Assembly (NCBI GenBank): GCA_022264855.1
Contig: JABYQU010000043.1
Coordinates: 186,001 to 250,000, forward strand
Source: Lenzites betulinus
Taxonomy: Eukaryota; Basidiomycota; Agaricomycetes; Polyporales; Polyporaceae
Reading direction: 5' to 3'
DNA: 64,000 nucleotides
The position numbers were made by a program, and so were the translations under genes. Positions 1 to 11,808 of the stretch are shown here, piece after piece (the stretch's first letter is position 1; every line of letters begins with the position of its first letter). A model generated the notes under the pieces. The model saw only the letters and a list, made by a program, of their open reading frames with translations, made no database searches and was not told the origin of the DNA.

Positions 1-1181
1 ACTAGTTCCTAGATACTCGGATGTCAATTGCCAGCGCGTTGGAGTGAGCGAGCCGGAATTCTTCGGCTGCTATATCTCGACAACGCTGGACGTAAATGTC
101 GATGAGGATTCAAATATTTTCACTGTCGGAACAATCGTACCTCGAGAGTTCGGTTGACCGCTACTGAGAGTGTGCCGTTTCAAATTAAGGGCGCTCACAA
201 CACACGGTGGGTCCGGATGTAGATGAGAATCCGGAACGCCGGCGCTTGGAGTGGATTGCTGCCAGCTAACTTAGCAATAGTGTATCGTTGACCATTTATC
301 GAGTATGCGCGACACGGACGTAGAATTATAATACATGTGATACAGAAGTCGTCACAATACCGAGGACCACTCACAAATGTTGATGTCTGCGGAAAGGCAT
401 GAGCATTTGTATTACAAGGAAGGATACAAAGCAGGAACGGAAGGATCAGACGGTATGTTTTATCCTACACGGCGGTTCGGACATATGCTTGTCAAATTTT
501 TATGTATAATCATCAAGGAAGAAAGGGCGTGGTGGAGGATGCAAGTCAGAAAACGCACTCACCGTTTGTAGCAATGGCTGCGACTCCAGGTTGCTCGACG
601 CCGCACCTGGGAGCTTCTGCATCAGCCTACGTCTAAACGCAGACCTCGATCAAGCCTCGGAAGAGGCATATGCCCTCAGTGGGTGGTAATGCGATTTGCG
701 CGCATCCGAGCGTTGCTCGTAGCCCAGCAGTTGAAACATTGCTTCGTCTTGGGGCGGACAAATCCCAATGTCGAACACTTACATTGCCCGTGTTACCTGT
801 TGCGCGCAAGGTTGATCAGCAACTGAACACTCAACGAGAGTACGAGGCGCAAAAGGTGCAAAAAAGAAGTGAAGGCTCCGTTGGTGATGCATGAGGTGAG
901 TACGGCACAGGGTGTGTTCGCCAACTCGAAATGTTTATGGATAAAACTATCTTCATAGCCAAGAAAAGACGACCAGAATGAACTGTGGATGCTTACCCAT
1001 ATGACGGCGGTCTGTTGACGATGTGTGAGAGAGGATGGGAGATCGAAGAGGGTACGGACGACGACGGAGCAGCAGCAAAATGCTCAAGTCAACGCGTCGA
1101 AGAGCGACGCGTCTTTGAAGCGGAGCCCAAAATACGGGTGGCTGAGGGCAGCGGAGTTGGACAGCTGTACAGTTGCTCGGG

Positions 1182-1190
1182 TATAAATAG
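1182..1190 (+). promoter_or_regulatory. TATA-box-like element
   Basis: TATAAATAG lies about 70 bases upstream of an ATG at 1261 that is immediately followed by a consensus splice donor. The stretch between them is rich in C and T, as in fungal 5' leaders. This supports a transcription start here even though no long protein follows. Confidence 0.4.
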
Positions 1191-1260
1191 CGCCCTTTGT
1201 CGTCTGCCCATCGTCGTTCGCCTCACGCCGCCCACCCCCTCGCGTCCTGCAACGCTGTGC

Positions 1261-1483
1261 ATGGTGAGTTTTTGTTTTCGAGACTCTGTGGATGCACCTA
1301 GTACTCCTTCTGTGATGTATCAATCAGTTCTGCTTCCGAAAAGAGAGGGTAACCTCCTTGTGGACAAAACCTATACCAAAAACTTTTCTGATTTCTATCG
1401 TGACTTGATAACAATGCGCATATCACTAACGAACTTCTTTCTAGGCATCTACCACGCTGCCTTCCCAAGACCGGGTTTGACCT
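1261..1483 (+). other. Possible short spliced transcript (micropeptide or non-coding RNA)
   Basis: The ATG at 1261-1263 abuts an intron with donor GTGAGT, a CTAAC branch point and acceptor TTTCTAG, spanning about 1264-1444. Splicing joins the ATG to GCATCTACC and gives a 12-residue peptide, MASTTLPSQDRV, before a stop. A one-codon first exon ahead of a perfect intron is unusual. It could be a micropeptide gene, a non-coding RNA, or the decayed start of a lost gene. No homology is claimed. Confidence 0.25.
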
Positions 1484-2411
1484 CCAACGAAAACTATCGT
1501 AGGTCAGTGAAGCCGCCTTTCTCAGCCAGTCCAAGACGAAATCAAGTTCATCCATTCGTTGAATGTCCTTTCGTACACTTCGCCTCTCCTGCATGTGATT
1601 CGCTTTGCGGATTACATGTCGCGTTCACATTCATCGTCTTGGTGATTGTGAGCCGGGGGAGGTGAGGTCACTGTGATAGGAAATAAGAAAACACTGGCTT
1701 CTCTGATCTTTTACGGCGTTGATTACTCAATATCAGCTTGCTCATGTCAATCCTCTAGGTCATCTCCCTTGCTGCGTCGTTAGGTTATGTCGTTTCGCAT
1801 GTAATGACTTCGAAATATATATGCATGCTGTTTCGCTTTCTCGCAATGATTGTGCATCCACCGTGACAATTTCGTAGTGTGCACGATGGCAGGAAGACAA
1901 TGTTAACGTAGACGTGGAGGCAGCGCATTGCGTAGTCATACATACGTGGTACAACAGTACGACGGGTGAAATCGGAGTCGTTTGAGGACTAACGTATCGA
2001 TCTCGATGGCTTGGGTAGTATCACGGCGCAGGAGATCGAACTGGGATCACCGCTGCGACGTCGGTGGCTGCGCAACAAGTATGCCGACGGGGAGCAGGGA
2101 CGCGTACGCACCGTGGTGAGTCAGGCAGCCGCGCTGAAACACTGCAAGGTTAGGGTCCGATGTAGTATAGCTGTGTTTCATCTTTGAACTCAGCTGCGAG
2201 ATCCGGGCAAAGAAACAGAGTCCGACCATTTTCCCGGCGACACCTTGCAACTCCGCCTCAAACGCGAAAACTAAACGACGGGAATTAACGATACCTTCTG
2301 GAGCATTCGGCGAGGAGGGAATGCTTATGTCAGCGCAGGCGTGTGCTGAGCATGCTCTGTTCAAACTCTCTTCTTAACTTTCACCGCAGCGACCACGACC
2401 ATCCGCCCACC

Positions 2412-4493
2412 ATGCTCGTCGACAATCCCATCCAGCACAACTTCTCGTCCTACACCCCCACCTTCGAGGATTTCTTCAATATGGATCTCCTCGCTGGGCC
2501 CTCCAGCCACGCGCCGGGCTCGGGTGGCTCATCCCCCAGCTCGTCTCCCTCCAACTCCTTTGTCCCCCTCACTCCTCCCGAGGTCCGTCCCATGGACGAC
2601 TTCACCTTCACTTCCGGCCCCTTTTTTTCACTGTCCCAGGAGGACGAGCAGACCAAGTTCAGCTCTTTTGCCGTCCCTCCCGCCACCGCCGCTGGTTACG
2701 ACTTCCTCGCCCTTCCTCCCATCAACCAAATGAGCAGCCCTGAATCGTCAGGTTCAGGCTCTGGCAGCTCCTCAGAGGCAGTAGAGTCCCCAATCACCAT
2801 CGACCCCCAGTTGGTCGGAACGCCGGCAGCCTCTAAGGCTGCGAGCGAGTTCGACGAGGAAGAAGAGGGCGAGGACGACGACTTCTTTGACCACGATATG
2901 CAGAGCATTCCCGAAGACTCCATCATTACTCCCGTCAAGGTCGGTGGCAAGGGCAAATCAAACCGCAAGGGTACCGTCCGCGAGGGTGGTATCGTGAAGC
3001 GGTCGGCTAGTCTGGACAAGAAGGAAAACACCAAGCCGTCGGGTGCGATATCGACGACGTCGAACGAGGCTGATGACTGGAGGCCCACGCCTGAGGAGTA
3101 CAAGAAGATGTCCTCCAAGGAGAAACGCCAGCTCCGCAACAAGATTAGCGCGCGCAACTTCCGCGTTCGGCGAAAGGGTAAGCAAACGTTCCTCGTATTG
3201 CCATCTGTTGTATTAGGTTCTGACACGCATTTCCCTGCAGAGTACATCTCTACCCTCGAGGGCGATATTGCGGAGCGCGACAGGCTCATCGATGCCATCC
3301 GCTCTGAGTTGGGCAGCACGAAGCATGAGAACTCGGCACTTCGCCAGGAGATTGCACAGCTCAAGAAGGCGCTTCTCGATGGCCGTGGTCGCTCTGAGAC
3401 TCCGGTGCTCCCTCCTCCCGCTCCCCTGCCTGCCGTACCTGCTTCAGTCCTTGCGGCTTCTTCTGTTCCGAGTACCTCATCACCGCCTCCTGTTCTTCCC
3501 CGCAGCCCTCTCCTCACACCCAACACCCACAAGGATCTCCCAACTTCGCCCCGTATGGGCTCCCGTGCTTTCTGGGGTGGCGCACATGGCATGGGTGGTT
3601 TCGGCATTACGCCGGTCCACACGACGCTCGTGCCAGATCTGAGCAGCGTATTGAGTGGCAAGCCTGTCGCCGGTCGCAAGAGCCCGACTCTCCAGGAGAA
3701 CATCAACCCAACATTGAACGGCTCGCCTGCTTCTCTGGCGTCTCTGCTCAGTGGGAGGAACGAGGACCGGACCAATCAACAGCAACAGCTACCCATGGGC
3801 GCATTCGACGCGTTCTCCGACATCAACCCATTTACGCTCAAGTCTATGGATGCGTAAGCTATTTGTTTTGTCTGTGATCGTGGTCATGGTGCTTACGAGA
3901 CTCATAGGTATCGTATGCACCTTTGGGGCAAGATGGCGCAGCAGCAGTTCTCTCAGAGGCAGCCCCAGCAGCAACCTGCGCAGTCACCGAGCGGGCTCGC
4001 CAGCAATTTGCGCCCTCATTACTTCACCAACAAGAGCCCTTCGCTCAGCACCCTTCTCTCTGGCAAGTCTGCCTCGTCGTCCACCTCCCACATCAACCCC
4101 TACCCGACACCGCCGAGCTCTCCTCCGCTCCCCTCCTACCAACAGCGCGATGCGCCCACGGCCCAGCACGCTGTTCTCGCCAGCATTGCGTCACAAACTC
4201 TGTTTGGCAAGCTCAGCTCTGCGTTCTGGGACGCCTTCGCCCAGCCGTCTGGCTCTCTCGGCTCCAGCGGCCACGGCAAGCGCGAGTGGGACGCGGAGAA
4301 AGTCCGCCGCGTTATGGAGGGTACCGCAGTGTTGCGTATCGTCGACGTCGAACCGCAACCGGCCGCCTCGCGGGCGCCCAGTCCGCGACCGAGCGCCGTG
4401 CAATCGAAGCAGGACAAGTGCGCGACCTGCGTCAACACCGTTTCGGACCTGCTCGCGGAGAGCATGGCGACGCTGAACATCAGCAGGAAGTAA
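2412..4493 (+). CDS. bZIP transcription factor
   Basis: Nuclear DNA-binding regulator. Exons are 2412-3177, 3241-3853 and 3908-4493 (654 residues), with introns of 63 and 54 nt. Residues about 230-255 form a basic region with the fungal pattern NKISARNFRVRRK. The first intron splits the codon just after RRK, and exon 2 continues with a leucine-zipper coiled coil of about 35 residues (EYISTLE onward). An acidic stretch (EEEEGEDDD) precedes the basic region and could activate transcription. The rest is Ser/Pro-rich and disordered, with a Gln-rich patch at the start of exon 3. Start: an upstream ATG in frame at 2343 exists, but an acceptor-like CAG just before 2391 suggests that region is leader, so the ATG at 2412 (context CACCATG) is preferred. 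Target genes cannot be told from sequence. Confidence 0.9.
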
Positions 4494-5600
4494 AGCTGAT
4501 GATTGTATCAGCACGCTTCCTGCGCATCAGCTGTTGCCATCGCGTCTCGTAACGCGGACGCCTCTTGGAGAACACGTCGCTTCGGAGGCAGATCAGGAGA
4601 ACAGAGGTCGCCGCGCAGGAAGAAGGATGAAACCGCAAAGCCGAGAACTGGAAGAAGCAACCCCCCTTGTCGTTCCATCTCCCGCTCGCACTCGCAGAGC
4701 AATAGCACACTCTTTCTTGTCCATTTTCGTCCCTTACCTCTTTTCCCTCCCTACCTGTGCCCTACGTATCTATATTCACCGTCTCTTAATAGCCCATAGC
4801 ATAATGCTCTGTAGGCTCCGGACTCAACCCTCCCGAATCGCATCCGCTACCGCTGTCTACCACCCACCACCCCGCTCAACCACACGCCCGCATCGTCGAT
4901 CCCGTCCTTCTCATAAACCGCCGTCCACCCTCCTTTCGAAATCTCCGTCCCCTCCTCCCGCCCGTCTCACCGCCAGTGTCTTCGTAGTACCCTATTATTC
5001 CTCCTCCCACCGCCCGTCACACGGGCGCGCGCCTTCTCGATGCGCGCTCGTGTGCTGGGGCGGGGGCGGGACGCCCCGTTGTACATAGTCTCCCCTGGGT
5101 CCGGAACTGTCGAATAGTAGTAGCCTGAATCTGAATCTGAACCTGTATGAGTAGTTTCGCTCTCGTGCTCCGTCCCGCGCGAAATATAGATTATCTTGAC
5201 CAGCTTGGTGCTGTGCGTCGTGTGCGGATGAGCACACGGGAATGAATCGACGCCCTGCACGAATCGGTGAAGTGCGGCTATCGTGCGATGCGTGGTTATA
5301 AACATTTGACAGCTGTGGGCAAGAGGTGGCAAGAGAGGATCGAGGAGATATCGAGGTGGCTTTTGCGGGCATACTACGGTGTACGATCACTCAAACTGTA
5401 CATTGACGAAGAAGCGGTAGGGGCGACCGGGCAGGCTGGCCTGAGCTCGAGGATCATTCTCCGTCTGTCTTCTGCAAGCTGTTCTTTGATACAGGCTCAA
5501 TGTTATAGTCGCTGTAGGACTTTACAGAGAGGTGCTATTATATTACATATGGAAGTGGAACGAGATTAAAATGGTGCGCAACCGCAGGGGCTCTTGAAGG
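4494..5600. other. Convergent intergenic region
   Basis: This holds the 3' flanks of the bZIP gene (+) and the next gene (-). It is C/T-rich with a short imperfect run of ctgaat/ctgaac units near 5125-5145. Open frames here have biased, non-protein-like composition. I see no gene. Confidence 0.5.
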
Positions 5601-6777
5601 TCACCATCCGCCCACGGGCTTGTAGCGAATCACGATGTACCAACGCTGGCTCGAGCCACTCGAACCACCCGCCGCCGCCCTGTCCATTAAATCGGTCTTC
5701 AACTCCCTCAAGGCGGAGCTGATAGGGCCGCCCCCGCTCCGCTTTTTGCACCGTGAACGACGACGACTGCGTCTGCTGCGGTCGGAGTCGGTTGAAGACT
5801 GGGAGGCGGCGTCGTCAAAGGCCTGGGTGTCGTCGACTGGGCCGGTCACGTCGACCTCCATCGCGCGTTGGTTGAAGAAGTACTAGTGGGAGGGGCGAGC
5901 ATGTCAGTACGAGTCCGCGGGAAAGGGCGCGTGCGGGAAGGACTGACCTGGTTCCAGTGCTGCAGGAGCTCGATGAGCGGCGCGAGATCTTGAGGACTAG
6001 TCCCGGTTCTCGAGCCCTGCATGCTCTGGATCCCCTGGCTCACAAGACCTGCCAAACCACATCCACAGTCAGTGACCGTGCCGCTCACACCCGGCTCGTG
6101 GTTCGCAGCAACTCACCAGACAGCAGCCCGCCGCTCCTGCCCGCGCGGGACATCGAACTAGCAGCAGCCTCGGGCCGGTCCCGCGCGGCGAGCGCCCCCG
6201 CGCGCCTCACGTCCTCCAGAAAGCGCAGCCAGTCCGACTCCTTCACGTCGTGCGTCCCGAACGGGTGCGGCTGCGTCGCGGATGGTGGAGGTGCTATATC
6301 GAAGCCGAGCGCGAGGTCGCGCCCGTGTCCGCGCGCGGCGACCTCGAGCGGTGCGAACGGGCCGTATGGCATGCTGCGCGACGGCGCGCGCTGGAAGGAC
6401 GGCGGGGGCGGGTTGAGCAGCTCGGGGAAGCGCTGCCCAGGGAGGCTGGGGCGGTAGCCGCTGTCTTGGGGATAGAGGGGAGCGTGGGTGTTCGGTGGGT
6501 GGGCGGGGGACATCCCTCCGGGGATGGGTCCGTAGCTCCCCGTCGCGTATGGATTGTAGGAGGGAGCTGCGTTTGGCGAGGGGGCGTATGGGTTGTATGA
6601 GTTAAATGTAGGGGGCGGCCCGGGGGGAGGAGCGTAAGAGGGGTAGCTAGGCCCACTTCGATAACCAGCGTCGGAGGACCATTGGTGCATGAGGTCTTTG
6701 TCGTAAGACGGAGGGGCCTCCTCGTGTCGCGGGCTTGGCTCTGGAGCGAAGTGTTGTTTTTCGCTGTAACCGGACAT
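5601..6777 (-). CDS. Proline-rich protein of unknown function
   Basis: Exons on the minus strand are 6777-6117, 6048-5948 and 5882-5601 (347 residues), with introns of 68 and 65 nt in consistent phase. The N-terminal ~130 residues are rich in Pro, Tyr, Ser and Gly with NPYAPS/NPYATG-type repeats and a PPPSYDKDL segment, so are probably disordered. A short ordered part follows (SDWLRFLEDVRRAGALAARD), then a Ser/Arg patch (SDRSRRSRRRSRCKKRSGG) and a hydrophobic C-terminal strand (WYIVIRY). I recognise no domain. PPPSY resembles a WW-domain ligand, which is worth noting because the WW-domain protein is 5 kb away, but a link is only speculation. The model is well supported by splice phase; the function is unknown. 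Confidence 0.75.
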
Positions 6778-7408
6778 GATGCTGTTGCTGCAAGAAAGTG
6801 GAAGGGGGGTGAGGCACGATGCCGGCCTCTACCCGCTCTACATGCTTTTATCGACCATGCACGGCGGTCTCGTGTGCGTGCGACGTGCCTTTCATGCCGG
6901 TGGAAAGCTGTCACCGCTGCAGCTTGCAAAGGCTGTCCCTGTTCAGAATAGACACCCGATCCTGGTGCGATAGCAGACGTTCAAGGGTACGGATGAAGTT
7001 AACGTACCCGGGCCACGCAGTCCAGCGAGCGTCTGCTCGGGTACGATGTCCTGCACCAGTGTTAATTCCGGTGGGACCGGGACGAAGGCGAGTGCACTCA
7101 CAATGCAAAGAAGGACACAGCATTCCAGAGCATGTCACAGCTTTACGCGGATGAGCGTGGCGATGAGGACAGCGGTAAGGATATGATATCGGATATGTCG
7201 ATCGCTCCTTCGCAACCGGTCTCACCGACACACACACGACACTAGGCTGGCGCCAACCTGATGAGCCATCAATCCATGTATGGGGCTGCAGATTACAGGA
7301 AGAGAAAAACGACGATGAAATACACCAGCCTCCAGGATATACAGTGCAATGCAAAGACTACCATGACGCCCCTTCGCCCCATAGGCGCGTACTGTCCGTA
7401 TCCGCACC
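6778..7408. other. Intergenic, upstream of the unknown gene and downstream of calcineurin
   Basis: Short frames on both strands do not resemble proteins. It should hold the promoter of the minus-strand gene starting at 6777 and the 3' end of the calcineurin transcript. Confidence 0.5.
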
Positions 7409-9987
7409 TCATGCGCTCGGGCTCGCCCGCCCAGACTCGCTCGCGTTCTTGCCCGTGCTCTGGCCGGCGACCTGGTTGGCGAGCTTCACGAGCTCGGGGT
7501 CCTGCGCTGAGGCCTTGCCGTCCCACGCCTCTTGGATGAGCGACATCGTGCTCTCCAAGCTCCGCCGACGCGTGCTCGGGCTCGTCATCGTCGTGCCCAG
7601 ACTCGCCTGCCTTCCGTGGCCGCGCCTGAACGGAGACGTGCCAGAGATAGGGGAGGTGGGTGATGTGGGCGACAACGGGGATCCAGGGGATGCTCCCACG
7701 GAAGAAGGGGGCTGTGTACCCGCGATGACCTGCTCGAGCGCAGCGGCAACACCGTTGGGGGAGGGCGGGGAAGATGCCTCTTCTTGGGGCGTCGCGGGTT
7801 GAGAGGAGATGAGCGTCTTGCCCTCGGGGGTTTCAATATCATACAGGTCAGGTGGGAGACGCTCGTTTTCGATATCAGACTTCCGCCTGCAGAATGTCGT
7901 GAGCGGCCTGTCGCATACTCAATAAACTGTATACGCACGCGTCATCGAATCCAGAGATGGCATCCTTGATACCCTCTGCTCCCAGCGCAAGAGTACCGTA
8001 TGGCAACTTGGCGGACCCGGACACGCTCTTGAGCTCCGACACTTTCTCCGATTCCTCGCTACGACAAAGGTCAGCAACAATATATCACAGCAACCATATG
8101 AAAGGCATATACCGCAGGAGGGCAAACACCCTTGACATCCGTCCCACAGCAAGAATCTTGTTCTTGATGACCTTGCGACGCTCACTCTGCTCCTCGGAAG
8201 GCGTGGGTGAGATCAATGTTTCCTCATCCGAACTCTCCTCCAGCTCCTCCTTCGTGCAGCAGTTGAGCATGGCAAGCAGCATGTCGGTGACTGAATTCCT
8301 ATCAGCAACGCGCCGCCACACCATCTCTTCGACCACTCACTCTTCTCGCCGACGAACGGAAGACTCCAGGTGAACGCATCCATGAAGTTGGGAAGCCAGT
8401 AAGGATGTGGGGTCGCGTTGAATTGACGGATATTCAGGACGTTGCTCTCGTACTTCAGAATCGCCGCCTTGTTGTTGTACACATCGAGGTAGTTTGGCGC
8501 AGAGAAGAGGGTCATGACCGAGGGAAAGCCGGTTGTCCGAGTCTTGCGGTACATACGGTAGCTGATCCACCCCCGTTAGTTAGAACTTGTGAGCGATATA
8601 GAGAACGTACCCAGCATCCTGCGCTTCATGGGCACGAATGATCGAGAGCAACTTGTTGCGTTCCAGGAATTGACACGCCGCCTGGTATCTATACGGTGGC
8701 GTCAGCAAGCTTTCGTGGTACGGGCAGACGAGGTGCTTACGTGAAGAAGTATGAGCAGCCTCGTACGTGATTATGTACGAAACTATCAGAAGTCTTCTCT
8801 TGACCAAAGTCTTCCACCGGGTCTGACCAGAGCATGTCGCACATGAGGCCTTGGGTGGGTGGCTCACGGAACCTGTCGATCTGCGCAGTGCATCAGATGG
8901 TGCTAGCTCGTATCAGAGATGCAGTCGTACGTTACGGATGTCGTCGAGTGTATTGAGTTCCGGTGACAGGCCACCGTGGATACAGAAGAATTGCTTGTTC
9001 ATGATGGCCGCAAGGGGAAGCGCGCAGAATGACTGCATGCACGCATCATAGATGCGCTCAGAGTACTTGCGCTTGCCTGTTGAAAGGAAAACTTAGTATA
9101 CTCCAGACACTGATGGTAGGGTGTAAGCGCATACACTCCAGCTTGAAAGTGAAGTAGTCCGTCAAGTGCCGGCACTCATGGTTGCCTCGGAGGAGAAACA
9201 GGGTATCGGGGTACCAGATTTTCAAGGACCATAGATATAGTACACACTTCCCATTCCGGTCAGACGCGCACCTCTACAGAGAATAAGGGCTGTGCACGCG
9301 ACGTACCTCGATACTGAAGTAGCCCCGATCGACATAATCTCCCAAGAACAAGTAGCGCGTGGTTTCAGGGCTTCCGCCGATTTCAAAGAGCTTCATGAGG
9401 TCGTACTTGGAGATGATAGGCACATCAGTATATGTTGAGGCCGCATTTAAGCCCGTCTGACGACGAAAGCGCGCTCACATATTGTCCATGTATATCACCA
9501 CAGACTGGCAGGGGGAAGCCGAGACAGATGTGTAAAGATGAGCGGGTGATTGGCCACCAAGACTGGAGATTGTACGCACCGGTGACGGGCGCGTCGACAT
9601 AGAGGAGATTAGGCTCAGCACGCAGGATCTCTGTGCCCTTCTCCAGGATGAAGAGCGCATGCTCTTCGGACAGACGGCCCTCGCGGTAGAAGTGGTTCTT
9701 CAAGAACGCGACGTCGGGCTTCGAAGGGTCCGTTTTCGAATAGAACTGGGCGTCGGTAGGGATTGTCATGGCCGGAGCTTGCACCTAGCAGCGAGATGAC
9801 GGTCAATACCATCCACAGAGTACGGGATACTCCTTGAAGCGTTGCCCACCTCTTTGACGACGCGCTCCTGCGTACTGATTGTGTAGCCATTATCGAGCTG
9901 GTGCTGAGTGAAGTCGATCTCTGGAATGGGGCGCTTGTCTTGAATCTGGTCTATGGCTTTCTGGATCTGAGCTTGTGTCGTGGCCAT
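7409..9987 (-). CDS. CNA1: Calcineurin catalytic subunit A (protein phosphatase 2B)
   Basis: Ca/calmodulin-dependent Ser/Thr phosphatase. Twelve exons, from 5': 9987-9850, 9784-9580, 9504-9479, 9405-9307, 9246-9135, 9076-8931, 8880-8741, 8688-8611, 8561-8341, 8290-8113, 8058-7939, 7886-7409; all phases agree (646 residues). Metallophosphatase motifs GDIHG, GDYVDRG and GNHE are present, with the catalytic domain at about 80-340. Next come the calcineurin-B-binding helix ([10 protein letters not shown]), a calmodulin site ([19 protein letters not shown]) and an autoinhibitory segment ([19 protein letters not shown]). The tail is Ser/Pro-rich and includes a [17 protein letters not shown] run. 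In fungi this enzyme dephosphorylates Crz1-type factors and controls stress tolerance, growth and morphogenesis. All regulatory parts are intact. A 26-nt exon carries the GDIHG motif. Confidence 0.97.
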
Positions 9988-10305
9988 CGTGTTTCTGCTG
10001 CTCGTCGTTGCGGTTCGTTAGTTCAACGGCGAGAGGAGGGCCAGGACGGCGGTATGTGGAAAAGATGGAGGAGGGCGATGAAGACCTCTTCTGCGGTGCA
10101 ATCGACGCCCTTGTGAGCGGAGTTTGAACGACTGCTAAGGCGGCTAATATCCGGGCCTCGTCTACGACGCGACCGCGACGCGAGTAACCAGCGTGCTTGT
10201 CGACAAACGGATATGCGCTGGGGATACTTCAAGCGGGACATCGCGAAGAGAGTGCGGTAGATATAGAAATTATCCAATAACGGCGAGGGCCGGATTACAC
10301 GGTCA
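9988..10305. other. Tandem intergenic gap, calcineurin promoter
   Basis: Space between two minus-strand genes. It should contain the calcineurin A promoter and the 3' end of the UNC-50 gene. No coding pattern is seen. Confidence 0.45.
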
Positions 10306-11457
10306 TCATGAGCCGAAGTATAGAGGTAGTACATGCTTTGCCACATTGAATCCCAGTAGGGAGACGATGTAGCCCGTGAATAGAGGCAGAAGTGGTGCAA
10401 GTAGCAATTCTGTCCGGACAAGGAAAGGAAGGGCTGTTGAAGAATTAGCTGGTAGACGGGTGGACAGCGACCATGTCGCTTACTGTTAAGGCCCAGATAT
10501 ATCCCGTAAACGTACTGTGCAAACCTGCGACCATCATGAGTTCATGGTGACCAACACTGAGATATGATACCCACCCTGCGAGATAGAGCGTATTCGATAC
10601 AAATAGGCAAACCCAGTTGTTCTTGAGAACGATCGGCACTAGGAACAGTTGGGCCAGGTACAAGGTCAAATAGAGCGGAAAGAATGCGTTCGTGTGGACG
10701 TCGAACGCATACGCCCATTCAACCCTGGCATCTTCTGGTGTTGAATGGGAAGGAGGCGACAAGAGCACTCGGTTTGCGAAAAACCTGTTGTGGATAATGG
10801 GAGTAAGGGCTGCCTGCTAAGGAGGTTGGAAGTATCCGCGACATACCAGATAGCGGTTGCGACCACAATCCCACCCAGGAGAAAGTCGCGAATGATCATG
10901 AGGAAGGCTAACTCAATAGCTCCCCAAAGGCTGTAAGAGTAGACAACCGACCATGCAACAGCGGACACTTGGAAGATGTCAGGCCTCCCAGTGTGATGGA
11001 TTTTCGAGACTGGATGCCGCATACCGATTAGACACGCCGCAATCAAGATGAGGATGGCAGGATCGTCTCTTGCCCACGTATTCTTCGTTTCTGTTGACGT
11101 GCATCGGTTGAATTGCGCAGCAAGTCACGCAGGTATACTACCTACGCTTATGAAAGTAAACGTTACGGTAACTATCAGAGATATCAGTAAGCCTCCCCAA
11201 GCTCAGACTAGTTTAGAGCTCACACTCGTTTGGGAGATATACACAGGTATGTTAATTGCCATGCTGCCAATTCGAAGTCCTATCTCAGGCTCGTATTATG
11301 TACCTGCTGGAACCTCTGACCGAGCACCGCGACATACCATTTGATGTACGCGGGTCAACCTCCTGAAGATGACAGGGACGCGATTCGAAACAGAGGAACT
11401 TCGGTACTGCCCGCCATTGGACTGAGGCATTGGTGAAGTTGTGGGCAGAATATCCAT
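10306..11457 (-). CDS. UNC50: UNC-50/Gmh1 family Golgi membrane protein
   Basis: Multi-pass membrane protein of the inner nuclear/Golgi membranes. The family (PF05216) is linked to Golgi Arf-GEF recruitment in yeast (Gmh1) and receptor trafficking in worms. Eight exons, from 5': 11457-11338, 11279-11224, 11171-11146, 11090-11025, 10967-10847, 10784-10575, 10524-10484, 10433-10306 give 255 residues, the family's usual size. Signatures are RRLTRVHQMDFELAAWQ near the N-terminus, then YRNVYFHKQTKNTWARDDPA, VEWAYAFDVHTNAFFPL, FVSNTLYLAG and a C-terminal ALPFL-like segment. The gene is easy to miss because no exon exceeds 210 nt. It starts about 350 bp from the divergent WW-domain gene, so the two may share a promoter. 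Confidence 0.93.
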
Positions 11458-11808
11458 CTCAGCGCGAATTCTGAGGTGGAAGGGCGAACGACGCAGAGAC
11501 AGTTTGCAGTATCTCTAGCGTACAGGAGCGTCGCAACCAAGTTCCGGCCAAATCTATATGTCAGACGCAGAGGCAAGCTGGGGATAACGAAGCGAGAAGG
11601 CTAGTGCAGAGTCGTGTACAGGAGAAAGCTGCAAGGCTACGCTCAAGTAATGACCGCATGCGTGCAATAGGCGCCCATAAACGTGAGGCGGCGGAGGTCA
11701 ATCAATTTAATTCGGAGTTTGAAAATGGCGTTGTACTCGAGGGCAGTCGACGCCAACTCCTCCTCAACTTCCACTTACGCCACGCCCACAGCTGTCCCCC
11801 TCGTGAAG
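11458..11808. promoter_or_regulatory. Divergent promoter region, UNC-50 and WW-domain genes
   Basis: About 350 bp between two genes transcribed away from each other. I see no clear TATA element. Part of the right side may be coding if the WW gene starts at the in-frame ATG at 11725. Confidence 0.4.

Larger units (their letters stand above)
1..2411. other. Gene-poor left edge, no supported protein gene
   Basis: I find no ORF or splice-consistent exon chain with protein-like sequence on either strand. The open frames here are short or low in complexity. The only ordered signals are a TATA-like element near 1182 followed by a pyrimidine-rich stretch and an ideal short intron (separate entry). 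The last part, up to 2411, is probably 5' untranslated sequence of the bZIP gene: a pyrimidine-rich stretch ending in an acceptor-like CAG at about 2390 suggests a leader intron. Confidence 0.5.

Noticed and set aside
985..1665. 226-codon plus-strand frame near the left edge
   Set aside because: It runs straight through the TATA box and an ideal intron and has no protein-like motifs.
2696..3775. 359-codon open frame antisense to the bZIP gene
   Set aside because: It mirrors biased codon use of the real gene, crosses its intron and has no domain; the sense strand has a clear bZIP.
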